From Eutreptiella sp. 'Long Island Sound 2002' (Eukaryota > Euglenozoa > Euglenophyceae > Eutreptiales > Eutreptiaceae), in the NCBI GenBank assembly GCA_964036045.1, contig OZ038383.1:115654431-115718430 (forward strand): a DNA stretch of 64,000 nt, given 5' to 3'. Shown here one piece after another: positions 23,946 to 34,929 of the stretch; the stretch's first letter is position 1; each line of letters starts with the position of its first letter. The notes below the pieces were generated by a model. It worked only from the letters and a program-made list of their open reading frames with translations. It ran no database searches and was not told the origin of the DNA. A program made the translations under genes and the position numbers.

Positions 23946-25458
23946 CCTCAGCACTGGTCTCGAACCCCGTGTCATTGACGGGCACCAGTGGTATTAAAAC
24001 AATCAGTACCTCTTCTACGAGGACCGAATTGTTGTGCCTGAGGCACGACTGGATGGGTGCCTACAGTGGTCCCATCTCAGTTCTGGTCACACTGGCGCTA
24101 ATCGCTCAGTGGACTTCTTCCGTGAGTGTTTCTACTCTAGTCTAACCCTGACTGAACTGAGGTCGCGTATGCAGACCATTGTGGATGCTTGTGGCTGTCA
24201 TGCCAGCAAGCAGAGCGACAGTAGGGATAGGGGCCTGATCTCCAGCTTACCCATACCCTATTGTGCTAACTCTCTTCTCTACGTGGATTTCATCCACGGC
24301 CTACCACGCTTCGGCGGCTATGATAGTTGCCTCGCGGTCACCTGTGGTCCCTCTCGCTTCACCCGTTTGTTCCCATGCAATAAGAAAATCACAGGTGAGC
24401 AGACTGTGAAAATGTTGGTCCAACAATGGTTCGAACCCTATGGTGCACCTAAACAGGTGCACTCTGATGAGGATGTACGCATCCGCAGTGACACTGGGTG
24501 GTACAAACGAGTGCCAAATGCCCTCAACGTGGAGGTAACCACAGGTGTGCCCTATACCCACACGTCTAACCCTCTCTGTGAGAGACAGAATCGTGTGGTG
24601 GAGCAAAACTTAAGAATCCTGATGAAACAGGAGCGCACCAAGGACTGGGTACGCCTAGTGCCCTGGGCAGTGCTGTCCATGAACTCACAGCGGAGCTCTT
24701 CTACGGGTTTCACTCCCCACGAACTGTTCCATGGAGGACGACCTGCTTGGTTCTTCAAAACCCCCTTTCCTGAGGACTTCAAGAGCCCTGTGGGAGATTG
24801 GCTGGAACACAAGCAGTCTCTGGCTAACCAGGCTGGTACTAACCTGAGGCACATACGTGACCGTGAACAGAGCCGACGGAACCGCCTACGGCGACCTGCC
24901 AGCTTCAAGGTTGGTGACCTTGTTTTGGTACACCATTCACGCCTACCCTCCTGGCCACGTAACTGCCTACAGGACCCTTACTTTGGACCCTATCGTATCA
25001 TCAGGATAGATGGATCCAGGATCCATGTCAGGTGCAGTCCACGTCTAGGTGGTGAACTGCTGTGTGCACCTAAGCAGTTGAGGCACTATCACTCCCTTGA
25101 CGACTTGTCTTGGGATGAGTGGCGCCTCAGCGACAGTGAGATTGAATGTATAGACCTAGAGAACGCTGCCAGTCCAGAGGAGGCAGACAAACTCGAAGAG
25201 ATGACTGCCGATGAGATGGCAGTCGATGGTTACTACGTGGTTGCAGGTATTGCTCGCCACGAGTATAAACAGGGCTGGAAATTCCTTACCCTGTGGGATG
25301 GCTATGGGTTGTCTGACGCGACCTGGGAACCTATGTCAGCCTTCATACAACCAGATGGGAGTATCAACCCCATCTTCCGCACTTACCTCGTTGAGAACAA
25401 CGAGGGGCAGCTCCTGACCCGTGCTGAGACTATGTCCCAGCGTAAGAAGAGAAACTAA
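23946..25458 (+). pseudogene. pol: Ty3 pol, part 2: integrase and chromodomain
   Basis: Resumes the RNase H frame after the insertion. A TAA occurs at 23994-23996 just before the integrase N-terminus, and from 24034 the frame is open to the TAA at 25456-25458. A zinc-binding H-H-C-C-like region lies at about 24085-24205 (the Cys pair is C-x-C rather than C-x2-C). The catalytic triad is D (24286-24288), D (24466-24468) and E (24580-24582), spaced 60 and 38 codons. A G-P-Y motif lies near 24985. A C-terminal chromodomain (about 25228-25395) has the Trp-Asp-Gly-Tyr and Thr-Trp-Glu-Pro signatures and would target insertion to modified histones in related elements. A basic Lys/Arg tail ends the protein. 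Confidence 0.92.
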
Positions 25459-26754
25459 TCTCCCTGTGTCAGTCTGTGCCCTGCAGACCCATGCCTATGG
25501 TTTCCAGCGTGAGCCAGGTGGCCGCTTATCATGATTGCAACCACCCAGCGAGTGTGTGCCTTGTTGACCATGTGTTGCATGGGTACTGCCCTAATGTAAT
25601 GACCTTGGAGAGCCAACGAAGAACGGTGGCTTACTACACCAGGGGGGAATGACAAGCAAGGTGTTATGAGGCAAGGAGTGTCTTCCCTCCTTGGGGACAA
25701 GCGAGCCCACAGTTAGGACCCCTGAATGGTCCAGACCCATGGGGTTCTACCCTTCCTTACAGGGTTTACCATACCCCTAAGTGTGCTACGTATGTCTGTA
25801 TGTGTCTCACTTCTCTCCCCAGCGTGGCTCCCGGAGACCGGGCTTCGCTGACGTCGGACCGAAGGTCCTAATCAGGTACTATTACCACTCCTATGGCGCC
25901 CAATTTCTGTGCTGGCGCCTATCCTTGGGGTAGGACGGCAAAAGCCCTACCTACTAGAGGGGAGGGGTGGCCAAGTGTGCTAAGGGCATACAAAACGCCC
26001 ATTTTTGCTACAGGCCAAAAGCTAACGCACTCCCCTGCCCACGAGGAAAAGCACGCTGGACAGGAGACACCACTACACTACACTCACTAACGCCAGCACC
26101 GGCCTTCGAAGGCAGGGTGAGCACTCATCACTTGCACTCAACACCTGCGAGGCCTGCTGACCCTAACCCCTACACACGCTACTGGGTGCTGCTGTCGAAG
26201 AACACTCAGGCCCTAGTGGCCCTCCTGTGAAGAGGACAAGAGAACACAGCGCTCCTAAGCAGCTGTGGCCTAACAGGGGACGCCACAACGCGTTTTCCCT
26301 GCTAGGGCTTGGAGGGAAGGGGTGCTCTCGTTGCGTGCACAGCGCAGATGTCGTTGAAGTCGAACTGCCCTCGCCAGTCCTGGCTGAGGTACAGTCATTT
26401 GATTTGTGATCAGCGCCCCTGTTTTGCTGGGGCAGAAAAATGGATAGCCGCCGAAGGCAGCTGCTGCGTGCACCAATCACCCTTAACCTCTCCCACCTGT
26501 ACAACAGAGGCAAATGAAGGGGTGTTTGCGACGGAGGAACCAAGCCACACACCAGGTATTATACCCTTCTCAGTGTGACCTATAATACGCTGTTCGCAAA
26601 CACGCTGACGGATCAGCTCCCCTGTCAAGCAAGCAAGCTTACAATATATTTTCAGGAAAAACCGTCGCCCGTTCCGAGAAATTTAAAGACATAAAAGAGA
26701 AAACTTTCACCAGAAACGACTAACGGTAACAGGAAATCAGATTTCCCTGTTCAA
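25459..26754 (+). other. Ty3 3' region downstream of integrase, non-coding
   Basis: Homologous, with divergence, to 55126-55900, which confirms that it belongs to the Ty3 family. Holds a purine run at 25956-25967 followed by TGGCC, which mimics a PPT/LTR junction and is also present at 55705-55715. It may be a central or internal PPT. No ORF with protein features. Confidence 0.5.
25956..25967 (+). other. Internal polypurine tract (possible second PPT)
   Basis: AGAGGGGAGGGG followed by TGGCC. The same arrangement occurs in the Ty3 fragment at 55705-55715. The true 3' LTR starts 5.2 kb further on, so this is not the LTR boundary. Confidence 0.45.
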
Positions 26755-28989
26755 ATGAATACAGATAAAACTGTACGCATTGACAGAAGTTCTGATGACC
26801 CATTGTCACGATCTCTATCAATTTTCGAAAACATCGCACTTTCCAACCTCCAGATGACTTCTACTATCAAAGAACTTCTTAGAATCCGCGCCATAACCGA
26901 GACCTCTCCTTCGCCGGCAGATGTTTCAAGTTTTTTGTCACCATCAGCTCTCTACCATAAAAAGTTAACGCCGCAGCAAAGTTCTGAAACATCCCACGTC
27001 CCTAAGCACGCCCCGCCGTCTTTCAGTACTACTCAAACGACAAACGCTCTGTTAACCAGCCCAGCTGAAAATCTGGGCTTTCCTTTACAAAACCTTTCTC
27101 CTCCACAGGCCGCAACCGGTGACGGCGAAGACCCACACCGTGTGGCGTCCCCGCACCAGCGGGCAACAACCTCCGCGGACCAAGCTGACCCTTCGCTTGC
27201 AGCAAAGAGGTCCTGGTCAACCCGGTCAAAACAATTCAATCAGGTCTCATCACCGCCCTTTCATCCAGCTTGTTTGAAAACAGAAGCCCCAGACTACACT
27301 GAGTACAGAGCAGTTGACTGTTCTCCTGTTCATCGTGATAAGAACAACGACCATGAATGTGTGGTGCCTACTTCCACTGAAGCAGCAACGCCGCCAGCGA
27401 ACAGGCTAAAGGACTACACGCCGGGCGCGGCTACCTCGCACCAACCCCCGTCCCAGTTACCAAGTTTGAAATCAGAAGCCCCAAACTACACCGAGTGCAT
27501 AGCAGTTGGCCGTTCTCCTGTCCATCTTGATAAAAACAACGACCATGAATTCTTGGCGCCGACTTCCACCGAAACGGCAACGCCGCCAGTGAACAGGCTA
27601 CAGGACCACACGCCGGTGGCGGCTTCCTCGCACCAGCGCCCGTCCCAGTCGCCAACACGAGTGTCTGATTCGTCTGAAACAATGCCGCTCCTGCAAAGCA
27701 GCTCCAGCGATGATCACACGCCGGTCGGCTCCGAAGATAAAGACAAGTTGAAGAAAAAACCCAAAAATTCTCCGGTCACAGCATCCGCTAACGCAAGTCA
27801 GCCCTGCTAACAAACAAGTTCAGATACGGAGCCCTCCGAAACCGTCCTGCCCAACGACAACGTCTTCCGTTTCCTGCCCGCCAACCCCAACTCCCAACCC
27901 AAACGTCGACGCCGAAGAACGCGCTCAAAAGCAGCACGCTCCATCAGTTTCAATGACGTCCAGGACACGGATCAATCAAATGAAACCAATCAGTCCGTTG
28001 CCCTTCACTTCAACACCAAAGAAACCAATAAATCTCTCGCCCAGCAAATGAATCTAACAATGACAAACGAACAAGCCGATCGTGATTCCATGGCCAGAAA
28101 TTACGACACCACGACCCGTCAAAAAATTGCTGCCTTCTGCCTACACCAGCACTCTTTGTGCGCAGTTCACAATTTCAACTGTGACCAATCTTTATTGGGC
28201 TTGGACTATGGTTCCTTCTTGCGGTTAACAGATACCCTTCAACAGGCCTCCACCCAGATGGCAGGCCAGTATAAACAAGCCAGGCAGGATCTTTTCTGCT
28301 CATTTCTGCATTCCTTAGCTCCTCTCCTTGCTGAAGCAGAGAAGACTTCCCGTGCTGCTATTGTATCTGAGTTTAACACCCGCTCCTACAAACTTCTAGG
28401 TCCTGATCACATCTCAACTAACAGAAAAGTCCTAGCTTGGATCATCAAGTCACATAGTCGCGACCTACCATTCCGCCTCCGTTGGCAAGAAATGGCACGA
28501 CTCAATGGCGACCTGGTGGACCCCTTTAAACAAAACGATGCTGTTTTGGTAAACTTTCTCCGCATTCAAGGCCTGCTAAAAGGACCAGTCATTTCACAAC
28601 ACCCAGCCAAGCTCCACCACAAGAGATGGGCTGACATCGACACCGAAAGCGATATCCAAGAACCACAAGTCAATGAAGCAACAATCACCACCTCTCTGTG
28701 CAATCAGCTCATGACCGCGACACAGGACTTAGTGTGCGAATCAACCGAGGTGCCTGAGACCCTTTTTGTCACTGGTCCGCTCCCTTTCGATATACACTTT
28801 CATACTGTTGCACTCTCCAGTGCTCAGGCTATCACGCGCTCCATCATCCTCACCAGCTGCCTGAAAGAAAGAGCACAGATCACAGGCTCCATGCCACTGA
28901 TTCACTTCCTATCCCACTTTTTGAAGATCCTGGATATCTATTATGAGTGCTGTAAAAAGCGCCACATGATGGTCTTCGGCCTGTCCTAG
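26755..28989 (+). pseudogene. Unidentified long ORF between integrase and 3' LTR (745 codons, one stop)
   Basis: A single frame from ATG 26755 to TAG 28987-28989, broken only by TAA at 27808-27810. The N-terminal half is Ser/Thr/Pro/His-rich and holds two tandem repeats of about 66 residues (roughly 27277-27480 and 27460-27660). An Arg-rich, nuclear-localisation-like patch follows at about 27904-27935. The C-terminal 300 residues look globular, with Leu/His/Gln-rich helices and a Cys-containing end. I see no signal peptide, clear membrane anchor, zinc knuckle or polymerase motif, so neither env nor gag is supported. The position matches the additional ORF of some Ty3 elements. It could instead belong to a further nested element whose ends I did not find. 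Confidence 0.5.
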
Positions 28990-31181
28990 GTCCCTCCCTT
29001 CCACACATCTATGATATATTCTTTCCTACTTCTTCAATTCCCCTTTTCTGTTTCTTATGCTCTCAGATGAAAACTGTGGTCACTTATATATACGCCCAAC
29101 AGTGCATACACATTATGCATCAGACCTCCAAGTGAGCAGTGACTAAAACACAGCAGTCCTGAGCCTAACAAACTCACTGTGACTTAGTGTTTTGTGTCCT
29201 GATGCATGCAGTGCCAACTGGGTCTATTATAGAAAACAAGTTCTCATTTTGGTTTTTCTTTTTTCTTTCCTTTGAGTAGCCATCGCCATTAAAATCCGCC
29301 CACAAAACATTCACACTCCTCACACAAAATGACTTAACCCAGCAGGGTCCTGAGGCAACTCACGAGACCGGCAGGGAGAAGATCCAGCTTGATTTGAAGC
29401 ACTACAATACACACCTTCGACAGCGCCCAGATCTAAAACAGGAAGACCGGATGAAACTCTGGACAGTATATCCCACAGTAGGCACAAAAACACAAATGCA
29501 ATATATGAATATTGCACTTCCCCTCCAATTTTGGAAAAAACATGGAAAACACCACATGACGAATTTTCACCTCTCAACCCAATGAGCCAGGAAATTCAGT
29601 GCTGCTGTACCACAGCCCCCCCGCCTACAATAAGCAAATGTGCATTCATTGCCTACAATAAGACTCTGTGCATTCAACGTACCCAACAATCCGTTCATCG
29701 TGATTATTTTACTATTTTTTCTTCACCTATTGTACATTCTTTCTGGTTGTACATACTTGAGATGTGACGTTCCCCGAAGCACGTCAACGCTTACGTGACC
29801 CGGGAGGCCCCACCCGGATAGCTGGGAGCCACAGAGCAAAAAAAAGCAAGCAAGCTTTAAGAGACTCCTCAGGTTCTCTTAAAGAACGTACCGAGGAGCC
29901 TCTGGGTAACCTAACAAGGTTTACCGTGCGCAATTCGCGTGGCCTACCCTTGAATGCATCATGTGCACGCAGGGAAGGGAGGCTGAACCACTGACTCAAC
30001 CAGGAGGTGAGCTCCTCCTGGGCTAACGTACCTTACTCACCATGCATCGTGTGAATGCCGAATTCAAACGAACACAAAACAAGCCTAAGCGTTTTAAGCA
30101 ACCCTACTTTAACGCCACGGCCACACACGAACAAACGCTTTCTTTACTTACCTGTGAAGAAGAAAAGAAGGGTGAATTTGGGGTCAGGGAAAGCGTCACA
30201 GCCTGTGAATGCCTCGATTAGGCACATGCATCGCGAGCACAGCGCATATTCTAACCCTACGTGCGCGCTGCGCGCTCCATTCGCATCGCATACCTTTCAT
30301 TCCTGTTTTTACCTGTGCAGAGCACGAGAGAAGAACACCCGACCCCCCAACGAGCACAGCGTTGACAACCGTAACGTTTTGACGAAACAACCAACACGAA
30401 CGCAATGCGTGAGTGTGAGGTGACACCGACATACCTGAGAGATGGGTTGTTGACCTGCTCTGTGGTGTCAGCTGAATTTGAATACTTGACTCTGAAGTTT
30501 ATAAAAATTTTGATGCAACTGTACAAAAATTTCCTTTAAAACTTTAAAAACTACGGCTCATACCTTCTTTTCCAAAAGCCGTTTACGCTTGCGCAACCCT
30601 TTTCTTGGAGTCCGCTTCCTTTGCGCTTGTCTGCGACTTTGAGTTATGTGTAAAATGGACGATTTCCCGCGTGGTTTCGTCGATTTTTAACGATTTCACT
30701 TGCTAAATCGCAACCCCTTCCGCTAAACCGCAGGAATCACTCCCTGCTGGTTATATTTTCTATTTTTTCCAGCTCCTGGGGGTTTGTGTCCTCCATTGGG
30801 AGTATTGCTCCGCCCTGGCCCTTGGTCAGGACGTATACTAAAACGCTGTTTATACAGCGATAGCCGTCCGCATTAGAGCGTTCGACTGTACCCTAGTGGA
30901 CAAGCATATGTGCTCTAGGGAGGGAGTCCTGGGTTCAATTCCCACTACTCCCAAACTTTTTCCAAAAGTTTTCGTCGCACGCCGGCGACTTTTGAGGAAT
31001 GCCCCTTCGAAGGGACATCATTCACGGTACATTACACTGTTTTTCAAGGGTACCTACAGTGTGATAGGCTTCTATGAAGTGATGAGGATGTTTTTGGTAA
31101 GTTTAATGCATTTTCTGAGGTAATTTTGGGAATATTTCAGCCTTTTTCCTTGGTCCTACTAGCTTGATCAACTAGTACTCC
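28990..31181 (+). other. Ty3 3' untranslated-type region
   Basis: About 2.2 kb without a supported ORF, becoming AT-rich toward the end. A tRNA-like unit lies at 30855-30954. Nothing else recognised. Confidence 0.45.
30855..30954 (+). ncRNA. tRNA-like sequence with Pol III B box
   Basis: The B-box consensus GTTCAATTC lies at 30933-30941, within a near-complete T arm (four of five pairs), preceded by an imperfect A-box/D-arm-like stretch near 30862-30882. A T-run follows at 30956-30961, a possible Pol III terminator. The acceptor and anticodon arms do not fold convincingly, so I read it as a tRNA-derived SINE head or pseudogene. Confidence 0.35.
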
Positions 31182-31188
31182 AGGGGGG
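31182..31188 (+). other. Polypurine tract before the Ty3 3' LTR
   Basis: AGGGGGG directly abuts the 3' LTR, which itself begins AG. It is absent before the 5' LTR. Confidence 0.6.
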
Positions 31189-31900
31189 AGTAAGAAAAAG
31201 TCACTGCCATGTCTTTCTTGGAGGGCTTGATCCAGGCCAAGCCCCCCTTAAAACCCTTTTGTTGATGCTAAGACGGACTTAAGTGTTTTTATCTCTCTTT
31301 TGTTGCCTAAAGTACACTTTCTCAAAGTAACTAGGGTTGTGACCCTAGCCCCCCCCATGAAGTTCACCCCTACCACTCAACTGAGCGGAGGTACCCTCCT
31401 TCATGGAGGACATACCAAAATGAAACAGGCATTTCATGCTTGTTGGCCTTGGAGGTTAAGCCTAGTGGTCTCCCACCCCAAGCCCCCTATACTCAATTGT
31501 TTCTACCACTTATTGTGGTCCTAGTTTGTAACTGTTTCTGAATTCAGTTGCTTGGCCAAGTCATTTTCAGTGTGGTCCTGACATCTATGCCCCACATTCC
31601 TAACCAGCACCATTTCACCCAAAAGAGTGCACATGAAGTGCCTAATGCAATCTCTGAGGCAAGAGTCAGACCAATTTTCATATAAAACCTTTTGTATTAT
31701 CCATTTGTGATTGAAACTTTGTGTATAAACCTGCTTTGTCTATCTGCAGCCCTTCTGTGTTACACTGGATTCCAAAACCAATCATTGATTCGATCCACAT
31801 CCTGTCCTTGCTCTACTTGCTGCTTTGGTTTGGGTTTTCAACTACAAAACCTGCAGGAATACATCAAAATATCTAGGGCATAATTCAAGGACATCTTTCT
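31189..31900 (+). repeat. 3' LTR of Ty3 copy 1 (712 bp)
   Basis: Partner of 3259-3970, followed by the TSD AGAGG at 31901-31905. TATA box at 31681. Confidence 0.88.
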
Positions 31901-31950
31901 AGAGGTATAGGTTGTGACTTTCAAGTTCTGGGACTGCATTGCAGTCCTCA

Positions 31951-31970
31951 TTGCGCGAGGCCTCGCGCAA
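31951..31970. repeat. 20-bp perfect palindrome, GCGCGAGGCCTCGCGC family
   Basis: Perfect inverted repeat. See also 3117-3136. Confidence 0.75.
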
Positions 31971-32748
31971 AAAAAGGCCCAGAAAATATATTCTTTGCAC
32001 CATTGTGAGGGGTTCTCATCTGATAGCGCTTGTGCACAACGTTCACTGAAGCAACGAGTACCTAAATTGTCGTTGAGTCATTGAAATTTACCTGAAGCTT
32101 GCCCCCCCCAGAGGCGGAAAAACCCTCTTTGGACTTGGTCAGCCCCTGCACTTGGCAGACTGCTTCCCCCAGGGCACCTTCTTTCTCGACGTATCGAACA
32201 TCATCTTAATAATTGGTGTCGTTTGCACTACATTGCATTTTACTCTCCAAAAAATCAGTTTTTTTTTGGCCAAAACAAACGCTCAAAAAAGTGCCACGCA
32301 TGGCAAATTCATATTTTCTTTGCACATTTTACTTTGATCTATAGTCAACAACGGAAGGATCAATTTTTCTTCAGCCAAAGCTACAAGGGGGGTCCCTCTC
32401 CAGCTCAGCGTCATCTGTTGAGTGAACATGCTTCATGTGTTACCAATGATACTCTTTTTTTTGCTTGACACTCCCCATGACTTGTGGCAGGTGTGCATCA
32501 TGAGCAATGCTGAAGAATGCACCCTGTGCAACACCTCCAACGTATGTGCTCCTTTTGTTAGGAAAGCAACAACATTAGAAATGATTTCTTCAGTCATCAA
32601 TTAGATTTGCAAGGCTTGTTTAGAGCGGTGAATGTCCGCCTGCGTAAACATATTGTACAATGTGATCAAGTCAAGGGTGCCTGTAATGTCACTCCAGTGT
32701 AGTCGCCTGCTTGATTCCTCAATTCTACCATCATTACCTGACTTTGGA

Positions 32749-32804
32749 GGGGCAATGGACTTCTCCTTGCGCGAGGCCTCGCGCAAGGAGCAGTCCATTG
32801 CCCC
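32749..32804. repeat. 56-bp near-perfect palindrome
   Basis: The halves 32749-32776 and 32777-32804 are reverse complements with one mismatch and no spacer, centred on the GCGCGAGGCCTCGCGC core. As RNA it would form a 28-bp hairpin, and as DNA a cruciform. Confidence 0.85.
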
Positions 32805-32967
32805 AAAAAAGCATTTTTTGGACCCATCAGGACCAGAAAAAGGCCAAAATTCCTTACATAAGAGTTCTTTTGGTGTATCAAAAACGGCCTGATTTTTTGC
32901 AAGCCGAAGAATGGTTCTTTTCATGTTTTTTGAGGCCCTGTATTTTGGGCGCTTTCTGTCGTTTTAT

Positions 32968-32987
32968 ACCATGCAACTTGAGCCGCC
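32968..32987. repeat. Right terminal inverted repeat
   Basis: Exact reverse complement of 2640-2659, followed by TA (32988-32989). Confidence 0.8.
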
Positions 32988-32989
32988 TA

Positions 32990-33372
32990 AGCATCACCGA
33001 CCGAACCACCACCTTCACCATCAGCGTCCACGACACCACCAGAGGCACCAACACCATCGGCGACAGCGACAGTGACAGCAGTGACTGGCTGACCCACAAA
33101 CCTCACCATCAACTAACGCGATCCCTGCACCAACCTCACCTACACTAACGCCTATACCGCCCTCACCAAGGGCACCGCCAGCGGCACCATCATCCACTAC
33201 AACACCCGCACCACCCTCACCACCAACATCACCACCACCCCCCAAGGCTCAGGGCTCACGGGGAACGGAACAGCAGAGCGAGCACGCCACCAGCCGCACG
33301 CGTCACCCACCCTATCGTACACCGCTCCGCAACAGGGCAGCCACACCGCCCCCCCGCTTCCCCCGACAGGAA
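32990..33372 (+). repeat. Continuation of the C-rich Thr/Asn/Gly repeat region
   Basis: Same composition and repeat style as 1-2637. Stretches near 33000-33060 and 33120-33230 read as Thr/Asn-rich strand-turn repeats like those of large extracellular proteins. The frame is interrupted. Confidence 0.5.
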
Positions 33373-34929
33373 GTGCGCTGCAGCCCACTGCTGGAACGAC
33401 GACTACGACGTCCTCCCGGCCATCCGACACCTACTAGCAGACACGGCGCCGCGCCCACAAGCCCACCAGCAACCCACGGAACGGCAGGATCCCGACAGCC
33501 CCATGCCACCACACTCCATATCCCCCGCGTCCACCGCAGACCAGAACGCAGAACACCAGCGACAGGAGCCCGACCAAGCCGCCACGCCCCCCCCCCCCCA
33601 AAGGACATCTACGCCACACTGGCCGGCACCCTAGCCCCCATGGACGCCGAGCAGTACTACCAGTCCATCCAACGAGACCTCCCAGCGGACCACGCGACCC
33701 TCCAGGGGTGGAAGCAGGAGAATAGGAACGACAACGAGTGGGGCACGGAGGAAGACCTTCTCTGGAAAGACACCTGGAAAGGCACCATGAACGCCTTCCT
33801 GGAAGCGGCAGCCGAGACCTACCCCCACCCGCCCGGGGACACCAGGCACGGCCTCCACGCCCTGGTAGCATTCCACAGCTGGAAACACTGCCACACCATC
33901 ACCCTCCAACCCCTGGACCACAATCCACACCGATGAACACCTGAAGACGACGCGACCGCCGCCATCACCATACAGCAAAACCTCGAGAACCCAGAGGAGT
34001 ACCACATCACCTCGAACGATCCGGCACCCAACCCCCCCGCCGCCCCCACCCTCCCAGACTTCTTCGCCACCATCAGCGCAGAACTGCAGGAAGCGAAAGC
34101 CCCACAACAAACGGACGAAGAGATGCCGCAGGCACCATCCCCACCAACCACACAGGAAAGCCCCCGCACAGAGCCCCTCACCGACCCCATCACCACAATG
34201 GAGCTCCCCCCACAGCACCGCACCACCCCGGACCGCAACGGCCTTCGGAACCTGCCACGGGAATGGGCGGTCCACAACGGCACACTCCGATGGGACCAAA
34301 TCACTCCGGGGCTCCAGGCCATCCGCCTCCACTCGATCACCGAACCCACCACCACCTGGACACTACCAACGGACCGCCACCACCTTCTCCTCACCATCCA
34401 AGGGGATGCCACCATCGCACCAACGGAGGGAGACCCCATAACAGCAGCCCCCACCCACGCCGTCCACATGGCCCCCCAACCATCGTCGGCACCTACGACG
34501 GTACATCCGGGCCCCACCCCATGGCAAGCCATCGTCATCACCTACCCCACCCCCAACGACCACACACACACCTGGCAGCAACTGTGGGAGGACATCCCGG
34601 GGGACCTCCTCCAGGAACACCTAGGGCTCACGCGCACCCACCACACCCTCCACCCGGTACGAGGAGTAGGCCAAGCACCACACGGCATACACACCCCGGG
34701 GTTATGTACTTACGCCACACCCATAAACCCACAAGCAGCGGAGGACATCAAGACCGCGCTATCCATCCAGCAAGCCCAGACCCGGACCCCGCACCGCAAC
34801 ACCCAACGATGCTACACCATTTGGTGGGCATACCAAGATCACGACACCCTCACCCCCCAACCAGGGCCCCCTCCCCTAGACACCAACACAACCGCCCTCC
34901 TCCAGGCCGCAGCAGCGGCAGCCACCTAA
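33373..34929 (+). pseudogene. GC-rich unidentified coding region, part A
   Basis: One frame from 33373 to TAA 34927-34929, interrupted only by TGA at 33934-33936. A plausible start is ATG 33640. Codons end overwhelmingly in C. The first segment is acidic and Trp-containing, with a His-rich end. After the stop comes an Ala/Pro/Gln linker and then a globular-looking segment (about 34200-34900) rich in Thr, Trp and His, ending in a poly-Ala stretch. No motif recognised. It could be ORF1 of a GC-rich retroelement or a host gene in decay. Confidence 0.42.

Larger units (their letters stand above)
3259..31900 (+). mobile_element. Ty3-type chromovirus LTR retrotransposon (copy 1), decayed, hosting nested insertions
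   Basis: Two direct 712-bp LTRs (3259-3970 and 31189-31900) are flanked by the 5-bp duplication AGAGG (3254-3258 and 31901-31905). A primer-binding site follows the 5' LTR and a G-run precedes the 3' LTR. The domain order gag, protease, RT, RNase H, integrase, chromodomain is that of Ty3 chromoviruses. About 14.26 kb remain once the inner element (9563-23941) is removed, which is long because 5.7 kb of 3' sequence with an extra ORF follows integrase. The LTRs differ at about 11 positions by eye (1.5%). Several stops and frameshifts mean this copy cannot be autonomous. Confidence 0.9.
31906..32967. other. Right arm of the TIR element, non-coding
   Basis: AT-rich, with several poly-T/poly-A tracts and two copies of the GCGCGAGGCCTCGCGC palindrome. 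ORFs of up to 145 codons are antisense pairs over the large palindrome and are not supported. Confidence 0.5.
2640..32987. mobile_element. TIR DNA element with TA target duplication, split by nested LTR elements
   Basis: The first 20 bases (2640-2659) and last 20 bases (32968-32987) are exact reverse complements, and each end is flanked by TA (2638-2639 and 32988-32989). Looser inverted similarity continues about 25 bases further in. Both outer flanks are the same C-rich repeat. Without the Ty3 element inside it, the DNA element is only about 1.7 kb (2640-3258 plus 31906-32987) and has no transposase ORF, so it looks non-autonomous. A TA duplication fits Tc1/mariner-like elements, but the superfamily is inferred from the duplication alone. 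Confidence 0.72.

Noticed and set aside
25968-26240. TGGCC after a purine tract taken as the start of the Ty3 3' LTR.
   Set aside because: No matching sequence occurs near the 5' end, whereas 3259-3970 and 31189-31900 are true direct LTRs with a target duplication.
32711-33148. ORF of 145 codons across the right TIR.
   Set aside because: It runs through the 56-bp palindrome, the TIR and the C-rich flank, three unrelated sequences, and so is a chance frame.
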